Source: Haloarcula amylovorans (GTDB lineage: Archaea > Halobacteriota > Halobacteria > Halobacteriales > Haloarculaceae). From it: a stretch of DNA of 64,000 nucleotides. Below, piece by piece: positions 42,574 through 51,247 of this stretch. How positions within the stretch are numbered: the first letter of the stretch is position 1; every line of letters starts with the position of its first letter. The notes below the pieces were generated by a model. The model made no database searches. It was not told the origin of the DNA and saw only the letters and a list, made by a program, of their open reading frames with translations. The position numbers were made by a program, and so were the translations under genes. The stretch lies in contig NZ_SRIF01000001.1 in the NCBI RefSeq assembly GCF_004681185.1, positions 1-64,000 of the forward strand, written 5' to 3'.

Positions 42574-43236
42574 TCAGTCGCCGTCGTCGGCTTGGCCGAT
42601 GAGGAGCGTATCCTCGACCAGCGCTCCCGTCGCTCGCCGGAGTCGCTCGGAGAGGGCCTGGTGTGAGACGCCGATGGATTCGGCGAGTTCTTCGAGCGTC
42701 GCCTCGCGCGGGACTTCGAAATAGCCCGCTCTCGCGGCGGCGACGAGCGCTTCGTGTTGCTCGACGGTCAGGCCGTATCGACCCGCCGGCTCTCCCTCCA
42801 TCTCGCGAATGAACTCGACTTCGAACGGGATGTCGTGGTCCGCGGCGAACTCGTGCGTCTCGGCGAACAGTTCCCGAGTCGGATACATGACCCGTAACTG
42901 CCAGCTATCCCCGCTGCCGAAGGCGGTGAGAATCGTCGCCTTCGAGTTCGTCAGCATCTGGACTACGAGTTGGACGTGGTTGATCCACTGCATCCAGTAG
43001 AGACACTCGCTGCCGAAGTCCCCGATGAGCGTCACGTCGCTGACTGTCGGGTCCTCGTCGAGGGCTTTCTCGATCCCCTCGGCGTCGTCGCTTCTGACCC
43101 ACAGTATCGGCATCACCTGCCCGTCCCCGCTTTGTGCTATCCGCTCGACTTCGAACTCCGTCTCTGGATACTGTTCGAGCGTATAGCTGAGTGCGAAGTC
43201 CGTTGCCGGAACCGTCCCTCTGACGATAGTGACCAT
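42574..43236 (-). CDS. Bacterio-opsin activator-type HTH_10 regulator
   Basis: A 220-residue regulator: an N-terminal sensor-like domain (residues 1-150) and a C-terminal HTH_10 (GLTVEQHEALVAAARAGYF, LEELAESIGVSHQALSERLRRA; about 155-205). It is convergent with gshA, 24 bases apart. Targets are unknown; it is neighbour to the iron-uptake locus but transcribed separately. Confidence 0.87.
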   Translation of the reverse strand: MVTIVRGTVPATDFALSYTLEQYPETEFEVERIAQSGDGQVMPILWVRSDDAEGIEKALDEDPTVSDVTLIGDFGSECLYWMQWINHVQLVVQMLTNSKATILTAFGSGDSWQLRVMYPTRELFAETHEFAADHDIPFEVEFIREMEGEPAGRYGLTVEQHEALVAAARAGYFEVPREATLEELAESIGVSHQALSERLRRATGALVEDTLLIGQADDGD

Positions 43237-43367
43237 TCGCTACGTACGACCTCCGGAGGGATAACGTCCTTCATTTATCTAACAAGTTCAGCACGGGCTA
43301 GCGATTTGCTTCCTCTCCGTTACCGTCCCAGGCGGCCTGAACGCCGAATCTCGGTGACAGTGCCGGC

Positions 43368-44285
43368 TTAGAGCGCGGGGCGAATCGGCACGCTCGCCAG
43401 CCCCTTCGGTCCGCCGTCCCGAGCGAAGACGAGCGTGAGTCGCCAGTCTCCGTCGATGTCAGCTGCCCGAAGCGCCGTGGGTGGCCAGTCGCCAGCGCCT
43501 CGGTAGAGCGCCAGTACGAGCGGGAGGACGGGGAGCCGTCCGTTCCGCGGCGAGAGAACGTAGCCGGACAGTCGGACGACGACTGACCGGGTGCCACCCT
43601 CGGTAGACACTGACGACGGTGATCGGACGTAGCCGTCCAGCAGTCCCCGATCTCGGAGATGGGAGAACGCCGCCGGGATCGGCTGTGCCGCGGAGTCGAC
43701 CGGCGGCAGCCGTCCCGCGGCATCGGCGAGGATATTTGCCTGTTCGTCGGGTGAGAGCCGTCGGTCGAGTTCGCTCGCCATGCTCTCCAGAAGGCAGACA
43801 CAGAGGTCGTCGAGGTCGTCGACGGTCTCCGCGAGGTCGAAGTAGGTATCCATGACCGCCCGTTCGACGGCGTCGTGACCGGCCGCCGACAGCGTCTCGA
43901 AGACGGCGGCCGCGACGCTGTGACAGAAGTCGATGCGCCGACGGCGGGTCGGTTCCGCGGGCGGGCCCTCGCTCCCGGTGTCCGCAGGCGCTCCGCTATC
44001 GTCCTTCAAGTTGCTCGCCGACCGGCCGCCTGCGACGGCCGGGTCGACCGCTTGACAGACGACGACGTCGTAGTGCGGGAGCCGCGGGTCGTAGCGCCGG
44101 AGCGCTCGCCGATACTGTTCGGTCGCGCGCGCCGCGCGTTGAGCCGTCGAGCGACTGTCGAAACGCGCCTCGGTCGCCGGGACCGGGCGGTCCCCGGTAC
44201 GCGCACAGACGAGGTAGTACTCGCCGCCGGGACTGGCGAGTGACTCGATGCGGTCGCGGAGTTCGGTGAGTGTGGTTCCGACCAT
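43368..44285 (-). CDS. Haloarchaeal protein of unknown function (DUF7551-like), third gene of the iron operon
   Basis: A 305-residue protein. The N-terminal 80 residues (GEYYLVCARTGDRPVPA, FDSRSTAQRAARATEQYRRAL) recall a haloarchaeal domain of unknown function. A variable acidic linker (about 90-110) precedes a mostly helical domain with conserved-looking Cys/His (FCHSVAAAVFETL, LDDLCVCLLESM). It starts 11 bases after the FAD oxidoreductase stop, so it should be transcribed with the substrate-binding protein under the iron-type boxes. No enzymatic motif is visible. Confidence 0.75.
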   Translation of the reverse strand: MVGTTLTELRDRIESLASPGGEYYLVCARTGDRPVPATEARFDSRSTAQRAARATEQYRRALRRYDPRLPHYDVVVCQAVDPAVAGGRSASNLKDDSGAPADTGSEGPPAEPTRRRRIDFCHSVAAAVFETLSAAGHDAVERAVMDTYFDLAETVDDLDDLCVCLLESMASELDRRLSPDEQANILADAAGRLPPVDSAAQPIPAAFSHLRDRGLLDGYVRSPSSVSTEGGTRSVVVRLSGYVLSPRNGRLPVLPLVLALYRGAGDWPPTALRAADIDGDWRLTLVFARDGGPKGLASVPIRPAL

Positions 44286-44296
44286 GGGTGGCCCGA

Positions 44297-45265
44297 TTAC
44301 GGCGTCCGTTTGCCGGGTTCCGCTTCCAGATAATCGCTGATTCGGTCGTCGTCGATGGCGTCGAGCACCGCGTCGCTCCCGACGGCCTCGACTAGACTAC
44401 CCGGATCGAGGTGTTCGGCGAGGCGTCGGTGGCCCTCTTCGGTAAGGCGCTGAATCTCCTTGTCACTGCGATGGGTCTCGAACGCCCGGTCGACGGCCCG
44501 TTCGCGGAGCGTCGAGAGGCGCTCGTCGTCCACGTCGGCGTCGTCTGCGTGTTCGTCGAACCACTCCCGCCAGCGCGCTCGCTCGCCCCACGCGCCTTCG
44601 AACTCCGAGTCGGGGCGCAGCCAGTCGTAGTGGTTGGCGAGGACGCCCTCGGGGAGGCCGTCCGCGCGCCGCCACTCTGCGAGGAGCGTGCGGGCGACGT
44701 GGGCACCCTGTCCCGCGGCGACGATGGCCTGAACGTCTCGTGGGCCGGACGGCGAAGCGACGTACAGTCCGTCTACCGGCGTCCGACCGTCGTCGTCGGC
44801 ATACTCCGGGTCGAAGTGTTCGTGTTCCTCGCCGTCGTGTTCGTGGGTCTCGAACATCTCGTCGCCGTCGAGCGGCCGGAGGTACTCCCCGCCGTAGCGC
44901 GTCGCCGCGATGACTCGGTCTGCGGTGACTGAGTCGCCGTCTTGGGTCTCGATTCGGAAACTGTCCTCGCCTTCACCCTCGCGTTCGACGCTCTCGACCA
45001 TGTCGCCGACCACCTCGCAGCCGGCGGCGTCGGCGTGGTCTCGCGCGAGTTCGAGGAACGTCTCGATATCGATTCCGCCCGGAAAGCCCAGGTAGTTCTG
45101 CAGGTACGCACAGCGGGCCAGCGAGGAGTTCCCTCGGTCGAAGACGACCGTATCGAGCCCGTAGCGGGCGGTGAAGACGCCGGCCGAACAGCCGGCCGGC
45201 CCACCGCCGACGACGACGACGTCGTAGTGTCTCGCGGCCGCGTCGGTGCCGTCCGTCTCGGTCAT
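44297..45265 (-). CDS. FAD-dependent NAD(P)/FAD oxidoreductase (thioredoxin-reductase-like)
   Basis: A 322-residue flavoprotein with the FAD loop VVVGGGPAGCSAG (residues 17-29), YLQNYLGFPGG (about 53-63) and the second FAD block PVDGLYVASPSG. It lacks the CxxC active site of true thioredoxin reductases and carries an extra helical C-terminus (about residues 210-320). Its start overlaps the stop of the iron substrate-binding gene by 4 bases, so a role in reducing imported ferric-siderophore iron is a reasonable inference. I chose ATG 45265; the longer frame is not supported. Confidence 0.8.
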   Translation of the reverse strand: MTETDGTDAAARHYDVVVVGGGPAGCSAGVFTARYGLDTVVFDRGNSSLARCAYLQNYLGFPGGIDIETFLELARDHADAAGCEVVGDMVESVEREGEGEDSFRIETQDGDSVTADRVIAATRYGGEYLRPLDGDEMFETHEHDGEEHEHFDPEYADDDGRTPVDGLYVASPSGPRDVQAIVAAGQGAHVARTLLAEWRRADGLPEGVLANHYDWLRPDSEFEGAWGERARWREWFDEHADDADVDDERLSTLRERAVDRAFETHRSDKEIQRLTEEGHRRLAEHLDPGSLVEAVGSDAVLDAIDDDRISDYLEAEPGKRTP

Positions 45266-46512
45266 GCGCCGTTCTCCCCCGTGATGATGCTGGCGACATT
45301 CTCTCGGTCGAACAACCGCTCGTCTTCCGGAATCTCGGGGTAAGGAGCCCCATCTTCGTACTCGGGCCACTCGCCGAAGACGTCGGGATAGAGCTGTTTC
45401 GCGCCCATCTCTATTTGGAAGAGGTTCATGATAGGGCCCTGATAGCGCATCCCGGCAGGGTACACCCGGTCGTTCTGGACGGCCTGCAAGGTCTGTCCGG
45501 CCGAGTGGTTTTCGAGTTGCTGGCGCGTCTTCACCATGTCGTAGTTGGGTGTCAGTCCCCAGAGGTGGAGGATGACGTCGGGGTCCGCTTCTAGCATCGC
45601 CTCGTAGGAGACGCTGCCCCAGAGACTGCCCCAATCTTTCTCGGCGAAGGCGTCGCGGGCCCCGAGCGGTCGCGTGTCGGCCAGCCAGTAGCCCGGCTTG
45701 TTGAGGTGGTACGTCCAGAACTTCGAGCCGTCGCTGGCCAGCGTCACTCGCACGGCGGTCGGTCGCTCCGACTCCGGCGGGAGGTTCGACTGGATGTGCG
45801 AGACGAGATTGGCGTGGACCTGCGCGAGCGCCTCGTAGCGTTCTCGCTCCCGAAACACGTCTGCAACCTTACCAAACAGGTCCCAGAGGCCGTAGTACTG
45901 GTAGTCGCTGTCGCCGTTGGGCGGCGGAGCCTGCGTCCCACTGTAGAAGTTCCCAAACCACGGGGCGATCTGGGAGGAGATCTCGTCGACGTCGGCGTCG
46001 CTCCAGTTGTCCTGTGCCGCCGCCCACACGGGGTCGGCGAGGTGGATGTCGCTTCCTAACTCATAGAGCAGTTCTTTCGGAAGCCCGTCGCTCAGGGGGT
46101 CCTGCAACCCCTCCCACCCCAGCGAGACGCCGTCGAGGTGGTGGTAGTAGTGGTTCATCGTCGTTCCCGACATTTCGGGGACGTACACCGAGTTCACCGA
46201 CTCGCCGTGGCCAAGCGCGACGGCCATGTCGAGGTACTGCGGGAAGACGGTGAAGACTTCCTTCGGAACCGCATCGAAGGCCACCTCGCCGACTGGGGAC
46301 ATCGAGACGGCGTATCCCGTCTCGGTAGTGGTCGAACCGTCCGTCTCGGCGGCCGTCTCCGGGCGCTGATCGGCGTCGGTCGCGGTTGACCGTTCGGTCC
46401 CGTTTCCGTCGGCGCTGGATCCGCCACATCCCGCGAGTAGTCCGCTCGTCGCTACGCCGAGGCCCGCCGCTACGAACCGTCGCCGCGTCGAACCGGAGTC
46501 GTCGATTGGCAT
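45262..46512 (-). CDS. Iron/siderophore ABC transporter substrate-binding lipoprotein (Tat)
   Basis: A 416-residue solute-binding protein of the FecB/FepB-like type. TRRRFVAAGLG (residues 9-19) is a Tat signal, LLAGC (Cys29) the lipobox, followed by a Ser/Thr/Asp linker. The mature domain opens with YAVSMSPVGEVAFDAVPKEV, shared with the second binding protein at 48762. It would capture ferric siderophore outside the cell. The start codon lies 5 bases from the palindrome at 46518, with a TATA box (46535-46542, minus strand) beyond: a repressor site between TATA and start. Confidence 0.88.
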   Translation of the reverse strand: MPIDDSGSTRRRFVAAGLGVATSGLLAGCGGSSADGNGTERSTATDADQRPETAAETDGSTTTETGYAVSMSPVGEVAFDAVPKEVFTVFPQYLDMAVALGHGESVNSVYVPEMSGTTMNHYYHHLDGVSLGWEGLQDPLSDGLPKELLYELGSDIHLADPVWAAAQDNWSDADVDEISSQIAPWFGNFYSGTQAPPPNGDSDYQYYGLWDLFGKVADVFRERERYEALAQVHANLVSHIQSNLPPESERPTAVRVTLASDGSKFWTYHLNKPGYWLADTRPLGARDAFAEKDWGSLWGSVSYEAMLEADPDVILHLWGLTPNYDMVKTRQQLENHSAGQTLQAVQNDRVYPAGMRYQGPIMNLFQIEMGAKQLYPDVFGEWPEYEDGAPYPEIPEDERLFDRENVASIITGENGA

Positions 46513-46517
46513 TATAT

Positions 46518-46533
46518 TTTAGGGCCACCTAAA
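46518..46533. promoter_or_regulatory. Iron-type (DtxR/IdeR-like) operator of the 46512 operon
   Basis: TTTAGG-GCCA-CCTAAA, perfect 6-bp arms, between a minus-strand TATA (46535-46542) and the start at 46512. Half-sites match the TTAGG/CCTAA core of DtxR-family operators. Confidence 0.75.
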
Positions 46534-46553
46534 TACATATATTCGTTCCGGTG

Positions 46554-46569
46554 TTTCGGCGCACCTAAA
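46554..46569. promoter_or_regulatory. Second, imperfect iron-type operator
   Basis: TTTCGG-CGCA-CCTAAA, one mismatch from the consensus arms, 20 bases upstream of the 46518 site (centre to centre 36). It could be an auxiliary site of the same promoter. Confidence 0.5.
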
Positions 46570-46682
46570 AGATAGTGAGTGTCACAGCGGACGACGCGCC
46601 GACCGGAAAACTCCCGTACTGTCACCGAGGGTTCTGATACCTCTTCCAGTCACTATACCGAACCGAAACCTCTAATATACTG

Positions 46683-46698
46683 TTTAGGCAAACCTAAA
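46683..46698. promoter_or_regulatory. Iron-type operator of the permease-ATPase operon
   Basis: TTTAGG-CAAA-CCTAAA, perfect arms, directly after a plus-strand TATA (TAATATAC, 46673-46680) and 7 bases before ATG 46706. Repressor binding here would block transcription start. Confidence 0.75.
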
Positions 46699-46705
46699 TC
46701 CATGC

Positions 46706-47860
46706 ATGGCTAGTGCGCATTCCGATTCAGCCCCCTCGGAGACCGCCAACGAGCGCGGCTGGATCACACCCCAACTCGTGACGTTCTGTCTCGCCTGTCT
46801 CGGGGTGACCGTCATCGCTGGCCTGATTCAGGTAAGCTTCGGCTCTTATTCGATGACGATTGGGCAGGCGTGGCGAGCGATGTTCAATCCGGACGTCGTC
46901 TTTAATCTTGACGCCTGGGAGTCGTTCCTGTTGGGCAGCGAACTCCCCGAGATGAATCGGCGGAGTCTCGTCGTCTGGAACATCCGCCTCCCCCGGGTGT
47001 TCGTCGCCGCCATCGTCGGCGCGTCGCTGGCGGTCTCGGGTGCAATCTTTCAGGCCGTGACGCGCAACGAACTCGCCAGTCCCTATGTCCTCGGTGTCTC
47101 GTCGGGGGCAGGGCTCGTAGTCCTGTTGACGCTCGTCGTCTTTCCGGGCGTGACCATCGTGATTCCGGTCCTGTTCGGTGGCATCGCGCTCACTACCTCG
47201 GCCCTGCTCCCCCTGCTCGCCGCACTCGGCGGGACCATCGCGTTCCTCCTCGTCTACGGGATCGCGTGGAAAGGCGGCACCAGTCCCGTCCGGCTCGTCC
47301 TTGCGGGCGTCATCGTCAACATGGTGTTTCAGTCCCTCCAGCGCGGTCTCTTCTTCTTCGCCGACAGCCTCGGCGTCGTCCAGTCGGCGCTCGCCTGGAT
47401 CACGGGATCGCTCACTGGTACCGGCTGGGAGCAGGTTCGGCTGGCGATCGTGCCAGCGACGTTCGCCATCCTGCTGGCCGTCGGCGGCGCTCGCCAACTC
47501 AACGTCCTGTTGCTGGGCGAACGGACGGCGAAGTCACTCGGCATGCGCGTCGAACGCATGCGATTCCTCCTCTCGGGGGTCGCCATCCTCGCGGCGAGCA
47601 CGGCTATCGCCGTCGCCGGGATCATCGGCTTTTTCGGCCTCGTCGTCCCCCACGTCGTCCGTATCGTCCTCGGAAGCGACTATCGGCGGCTCATCATCGG
47701 CTGTCTCTTTGCCGGCCCGGCGCTGATGGTCGTCGCCGACGTCGGCGCACGGCTCGCGTTGAGTCCCGTCCAGATCCCCGTCGGCGTCGTCACCGGCGTC
47801 GTCGGTGGCCCGTACTTCCTCTATCTCATGCGCAAACAGCAGACGATGGGTGACCTCTGA
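46706..47860 (+). CDS. Iron-siderophore ABC transporter permease (FecCD family)
   Basis: A 384-residue membrane protein with about nine to ten helices. FecCD signatures are RLPRVFVAAIVGASLAVSG (about 92-110), NELASPYVLGVSSGAGL (about 122-138) and the late GFFGLVVPHVVRIVLGSDYR, the ATPase-contact loop. It forms the membrane channel for ferric siderophore import. The N-terminal 30 residues are polar and cytoplasmic. ATG 46702 is out of frame; 46706 is used. Its stop shares one base with the ATPase start (TGATG). Confidence 0.93.
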   Translation: MASAHSDSAPSETANERGWITPQLVTFCLACLGVTVIAGLIQVSFGSYSMTIGQAWRAMFNPDVVFNLDAWESFLLGSELPEMNRRSLVVWNIRLPRVFVAAIVGASLAVSGAIFQAVTRNELASPYVLGVSSGAGLVVLLTLVVFPGVTIVIPVLFGGIALTTSALLPLLAALGGTIAFLLVYGIAWKGGTSPVRLVLAGVIVNMVFQSLQRGLFFFADSLGVVQSALAWITGSLTGTGWEQVRLAIVPATFAILLAVGGARQLNVLLLGERTAKSLGMRVERMRFLLSGVAILAASTAIAVAGIIGFFGLVVPHVVRIVLGSDYRRLIIGCLFAGPALMVVADVGARLALSPVQIPVGVVTGVVGGPYFLYLMRKQQTMGDL

Positions 47861-48711
47861 TGGCCCGGATCGACGGCGAACACGACCACGAACGGGTCAC
47901 CGACACCGAGGACGTCCCCGTCGAGAGTGCGGTGGTAGCCGAAGACCTCGCGTTGAGCTATCCGAACGCCGAGGAGACCATCGTCGACATCGCCCGACTG
48001 GACATCCCCGAAGGGGAGGTGACCGCCCTCGTCGGCCCGAACGGGAGCGGTAAGAGCACATTGCTGAAGGGCCTGTCGAACCACCTCTCTCCGGAGTCGG
48101 GCACCGTCCGCCTGTGGGACCGGGAGATTCAGTCCTTCGGTGAGAAGGAACTCGCCCGCGCGATGGGGGTCCTCTCACAGGAGAACGAGTCGCCCGACTC
48201 CATCACCGTCGAGGATCTGGTCTATCACGGTCGCTACCCTCATCGGGGGTTCTTCGAGGGCACCACTGACGAGGACCGAGAAATCGTCGAGCGGTCACTG
48301 GAGATGGCCGGCGTCGAGCACCTCCGGCACGCGGAGGTCGGCCAACTATCGGGCGGACAGAAACAGCTCGCGTGGATCGCGATGGTACTGGCACAGGACA
48401 CCGACGTCCTCTTGCTCGACGAACCGACCACGTTCCTCGACTTACACAACCAGTTCAAGGTGTTAGAGACGGTCCGGCAGTTGAACGCCCAGACGGACGT
48501 CACTGTCGCCATCGTTCTCCACGATATCGCACAGGCGGCCCGGTTCGCGGACTATCTCGTCGCGCTAAGAGACGGCGAACTGTACGATTGGGGCCCGCCG
48601 ACGGACGTTGTCACCGAACAGCTTCTGGCGGATGTCTTCGGCGTCGAGGCGACCGTCACCCACGAGCCGGAACTGCAGGTGCTCCCGAAGCGGGCACTCC
48701 CCGACGAGTAG
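47860..48711 (+). CDS. Iron-siderophore ABC transporter ATP-binding protein (FecE/FhuC type)
   Basis: A 283-residue ATPase: Walker A GPNGSGKST (59-67), signature LSGGQ (about 163-167), Walker B LLLDEPT (about 185-191) and the switch His (VLHDIAQAARFAD). The N-terminal 25 residues are an acidic extension. It is translationally coupled to the permease and powers import. The next gene, a second binding protein, has its own operator and promoter 30-50 bases after this stop, so it can be transcribed separately. Confidence 0.95.
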   Translation: MARIDGEHDHERVTDTEDVPVESAVVAEDLALSYPNAEETIVDIARLDIPEGEVTALVGPNGSGKSTLLKGLSNHLSPESGTVRLWDREIQSFGEKELARAMGVLSQENESPDSITVEDLVYHGRYPHRGFFEGTTDEDREIVERSLEMAGVEHLRHAEVGQLSGGQKQLAWIAMVLAQDTDVLLLDEPTTFLDLHNQFKVLETVRQLNAQTDVTVAIVLHDIAQAARFADYLVALRDGELYDWGPPTDVVTEQLLADVFGVEATVTHEPELQVLPKRALPDE

Positions 48712-48740
48712 TGTCGCCACTGTTTCGGAAGGGTTTTTAG

Positions 48741-48760
48741 TTTTTAGGCACACCTAAAAA
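48741..48760. promoter_or_regulatory. Iron-type operator of the second binding-protein gene
   Basis: TTTTTAGG-CACA-CCTAAAAA, perfect 8-bp arms, ending one base before ATG 48762. An AT run (48734-48740) upstream serves as TATA. The strongest of the four copies. Confidence 0.78.
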
Positions 48761-48761
48761 T

Positions 48762-49961
48762 ATGGCCGACGAACCACGACGAACGAGACGTAGCGTGTTG
48801 CAGACCGCTGCAGGGCTTGCGGGTGCCGCCGCGCTCGCGGGCTGTTCACAGAGCGAGGGCGGGTCGGGAACGGGGACGCCGAACGACACCGACTCTTCTG
48901 GGACCGACGCCGCGACGGCCGCACAGACCGAGCAGACAGACGCCGAAACCGAAGGCTCGACCGGCGGGAGTTACTCCGTCTCGATGGAACCAGTCGGCGA
49001 GGTGACCTTCGATGCGGTTCCCGAGACGTGGGTCGCCAACAACGGTAGCTGGGCCGACATGGGCATCGCACTCGGACAGGATCCGCCGGAAGGCGTCTGG
49101 CTCCCGAGCCGATACCACACTACCTACTACGACGAGATTCCCGACGTCAGCGTCGACAAAAACGGGATGAAAACCCTCTGGGGAAGCTCCGGCGTTGGCA
49201 AGGAGCAGTTCTACTCGATGGACGCAGACGTTCACGTCATCGACCCGAACTTCCTCATCAACCGCGCGAAGGGCTGGAAGCAGAGCGACGTCGACGAGAT
49301 ATCCAACAACGTCGCCCCCTTCTTCGGTAACAGCATCTTCTCGGGCGGGTACGAGTGGCACGAGAGCTACAAGTACTACACGCTGTACGAGGCCTTCGAG
49401 AAACTCGCACAGGTCTTTCAGCAGACCGACCGCTACGACGCGTTCGCCTCGCTCCACGACGAGTTCCAGTCGAACGTCGATGAGATCGTCCCCGCCGAAG
49501 GTGAACGCCCCGCCGTCGCCATCATGTGGGCCGCCGGAAACGAACCCGAGGAGTTCTCGCCGTATCTCATCAGCCAGGGAACGAGTTTCAAGCAGTGGCG
49601 CGACCTGAAGGTCCGAGACGCGCTGGCCGAGACGGACGTCAAGGACTTCCACGCGACGCGTGCGGCCGTCGACTACGAGACGCTCCTGGAGATCGACCCG
49701 CCGATTCTCATGTTGCGGGGCCACGAGAGCCAGACGAAGTCCGAGTTCCAGGACACCGTCGTCAGCTTCATGGAAGACCACGATATCGCCAGCCAACTTA
49801 CCGCCGTGAAAAACGGTGACGTCTACCGCGGTGGCCCCCTGTATCAGGGACCAATCACGAACCTCGTCGTGACCGAACGCGCCGCGAAACAGGTCTACGG
49901 CGTCGAGAAAGAACTGTTCGACCGGGAACGCGTCGCCAGCATCGTCAGCGGCGACTTCTAA
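48762..49961 (+). CDS. Second iron/siderophore ABC substrate-binding lipoprotein
   Basis: A 399-residue binding protein. RRSVLQTAAGLAG (residues 9-21) is a Tat-like signal and LAGC (Cys28) the lipobox; the mature domain begins YSVSMEPVGEVTFDAVPETW, shared with the product of 45262-46512. Both end with similar PLYQGPITNLVVTERAAKQVYG / MRYQGPIMNLFQIEMGAKQLYP blocks, so they are paralogs probably presenting different siderophores, or the same one with different affinity, to the single permease. It is controlled by its own operator. Confidence 0.9.
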   Translation: MADEPRRTRRSVLQTAAGLAGAAALAGCSQSEGGSGTGTPNDTDSSGTDAATAAQTEQTDAETEGSTGGSYSVSMEPVGEVTFDAVPETWVANNGSWADMGIALGQDPPEGVWLPSRYHTTYYDEIPDVSVDKNGMKTLWGSSGVGKEQFYSMDADVHVIDPNFLINRAKGWKQSDVDEISNNVAPFFGNSIFSGGYEWHESYKYYTLYEAFEKLAQVFQQTDRYDAFASLHDEFQSNVDEIVPAEGERPAVAIMWAAGNEPEEFSPYLISQGTSFKQWRDLKVRDALAETDVKDFHATRAAVDYETLLEIDPPILMLRGHESQTKSEFQDTVVSFMEDHDIASQLTAVKNGDVYRGGPLYQGPITNLVVTERAAKQVYGVEKELFDRERVASIVSGDF

Positions 49962-50164
49962 CGGCCAAACTGCCCTACTGCGGCGTCGATTTTTCGCTTC
50001 TCCGCTATTGGTAGCCACAACGCTGCCCTCGCCGGTCCGTTCGAGCCGGCCGAATCCGATCGAACGCCGATTTCATATAGCCATATATCATTTATCAGAT
50101 GAGTCGAGCACGTCGCCAAGACGAGAAAATTCTGTAGAAAATCCGATGGAGACGCTGTGAACCG

Positions 50165-51067
50165 TCAGTAGCCGGCCAGCGACTCGAATGAGTCGGTCGC
50201 CAGTGCATCGGCCACTGCATCGATGTCGATATCCTCGACCTGCGCGGGATACTTCCGCTGGAAGTAGCTCACGAGGTTGTCCACGTCACGAGTCAACAAT
50301 TCACGCGCATTCTCGTGATCGGTCGGGACGGCCTGGGGCCAGTCGAAGACGACGACCCCCTGGGTCGTGACGAAGACGTTGTACTCGCTCATGTCCGCGT
50401 GGACGAACCCCTCGCGGTAGGCCGTCTGCATCTCGTCTAAGATAAGCTCTAGGAGTGGGACCACTTGCTCGGTTTCGAGACCGGTCCGCGAGAGTTCGAC
50501 GCCGTCTACCTTCTCCATGACGATGGCATGGCGATTCGTGTCGATCGGCTGTGGCACCGAGACATCGGGATACAGCGTTTCGAGGGCTTCGTACTCGCGT
50601 TCGGCGGCTTTTCGGGCAGTATAGAGCCACGAGACGTGGTCGCGGTCGGCAGTGTACTCCCGCTCTTTCATCACTTCGCGGAAGTTGGTGTACCCCTCGC
50701 GGTGGTACTTCAGGGCCATCGGCTTGTAGGACTGCACCTCGTAGACATCGCTCTCTTTGCCCACACCCAAGGGCGCACCGAAGCCTTCGATCGTATCTCG
50801 CTCGACGAAGGTGTGCAGGGCAAGCGCGTCGTACCCTTCGAAGGTGAGTTTGAACCCTTCGTACTGGATCGTCTTGCGTTCGAGTAGTTCCCGGTCAGCA
50901 CAGCGGTCCAACCGATAGTCGACGTTCTCCTCGCTCAGCCGGGAGAACTCGGTGAGCTTCTCGCGGTTGACGTACTCCGAAAAGCGCATCCCCTGCTCGA
51001 CGCCCGACAGGAGGTGGAAGTCCTCGGGTTCCAACTCCGTCATCACGGAAGCTACGTTCTGGACCAT
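50165..51067 (-). CDS. rio2: RIO2-family serine/threonine protein kinase
   Basis: A 300-residue RIO2 kinase. The N-terminal winged helix (about 1-85) is followed by the kinase with the P-loop GVGKESDVY (about 101-109), catalytic loop HADMSEYN (about 223-230) and metal-binding VFDWPQ (about 237-242), where RIO2 enzymes usually have IDFPQ or IDWPQ. In archaea and eukaryotes RIO2 acts in late 40S/30S ribosome subunit maturation. Monocistronic, with an AT-rich promoter region just upstream (51120-51150). Confidence 0.93.
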   Translation of the reverse strand: MVQNVASVMTELEPEDFHLLSGVEQGMRFSEYVNREKLTEFSRLSEENVDYRLDRCADRELLERKTIQYEGFKLTFEGYDALALHTFVERDTIEGFGAPLGVGKESDVYEVQSYKPMALKYHREGYTNFREVMKEREYTADRDHVSWLYTARKAAEREYEALETLYPDVSVPQPIDTNRHAIVMEKVDGVELSRTGLETEQVVPLLELILDEMQTAYREGFVHADMSEYNVFVTTQGVVVFDWPQAVPTDHENARELLTRDVDNLVSYFQRKYPAQVEDIDIDAVADALATDSFESLAGY

Positions 51068-51247
51068 GTACGTGCTCTAATCGCCCGACTCGTAAAAGTT
51101 CGGCGCGTCGGCACGAATCGAGTGATAAATTAAATACCGCGATACAAAATGGGTGTGATCGGGGCTGGCGATGGCGCTCTCGTCATCGTCAGAATCGGTT
51201 GGACGCGGCCTAGCGGGCCGAGAACACGGAAAGAATCTCCTCTGTCG

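Noticed and set aside
44297..45634. Longer N-terminus for the FAD oxidoreductase
   Set aside because: The extension overlaps the binding-protein gene and has no FAD-family similarity; the FAD motif follows directly after ATG 45265.
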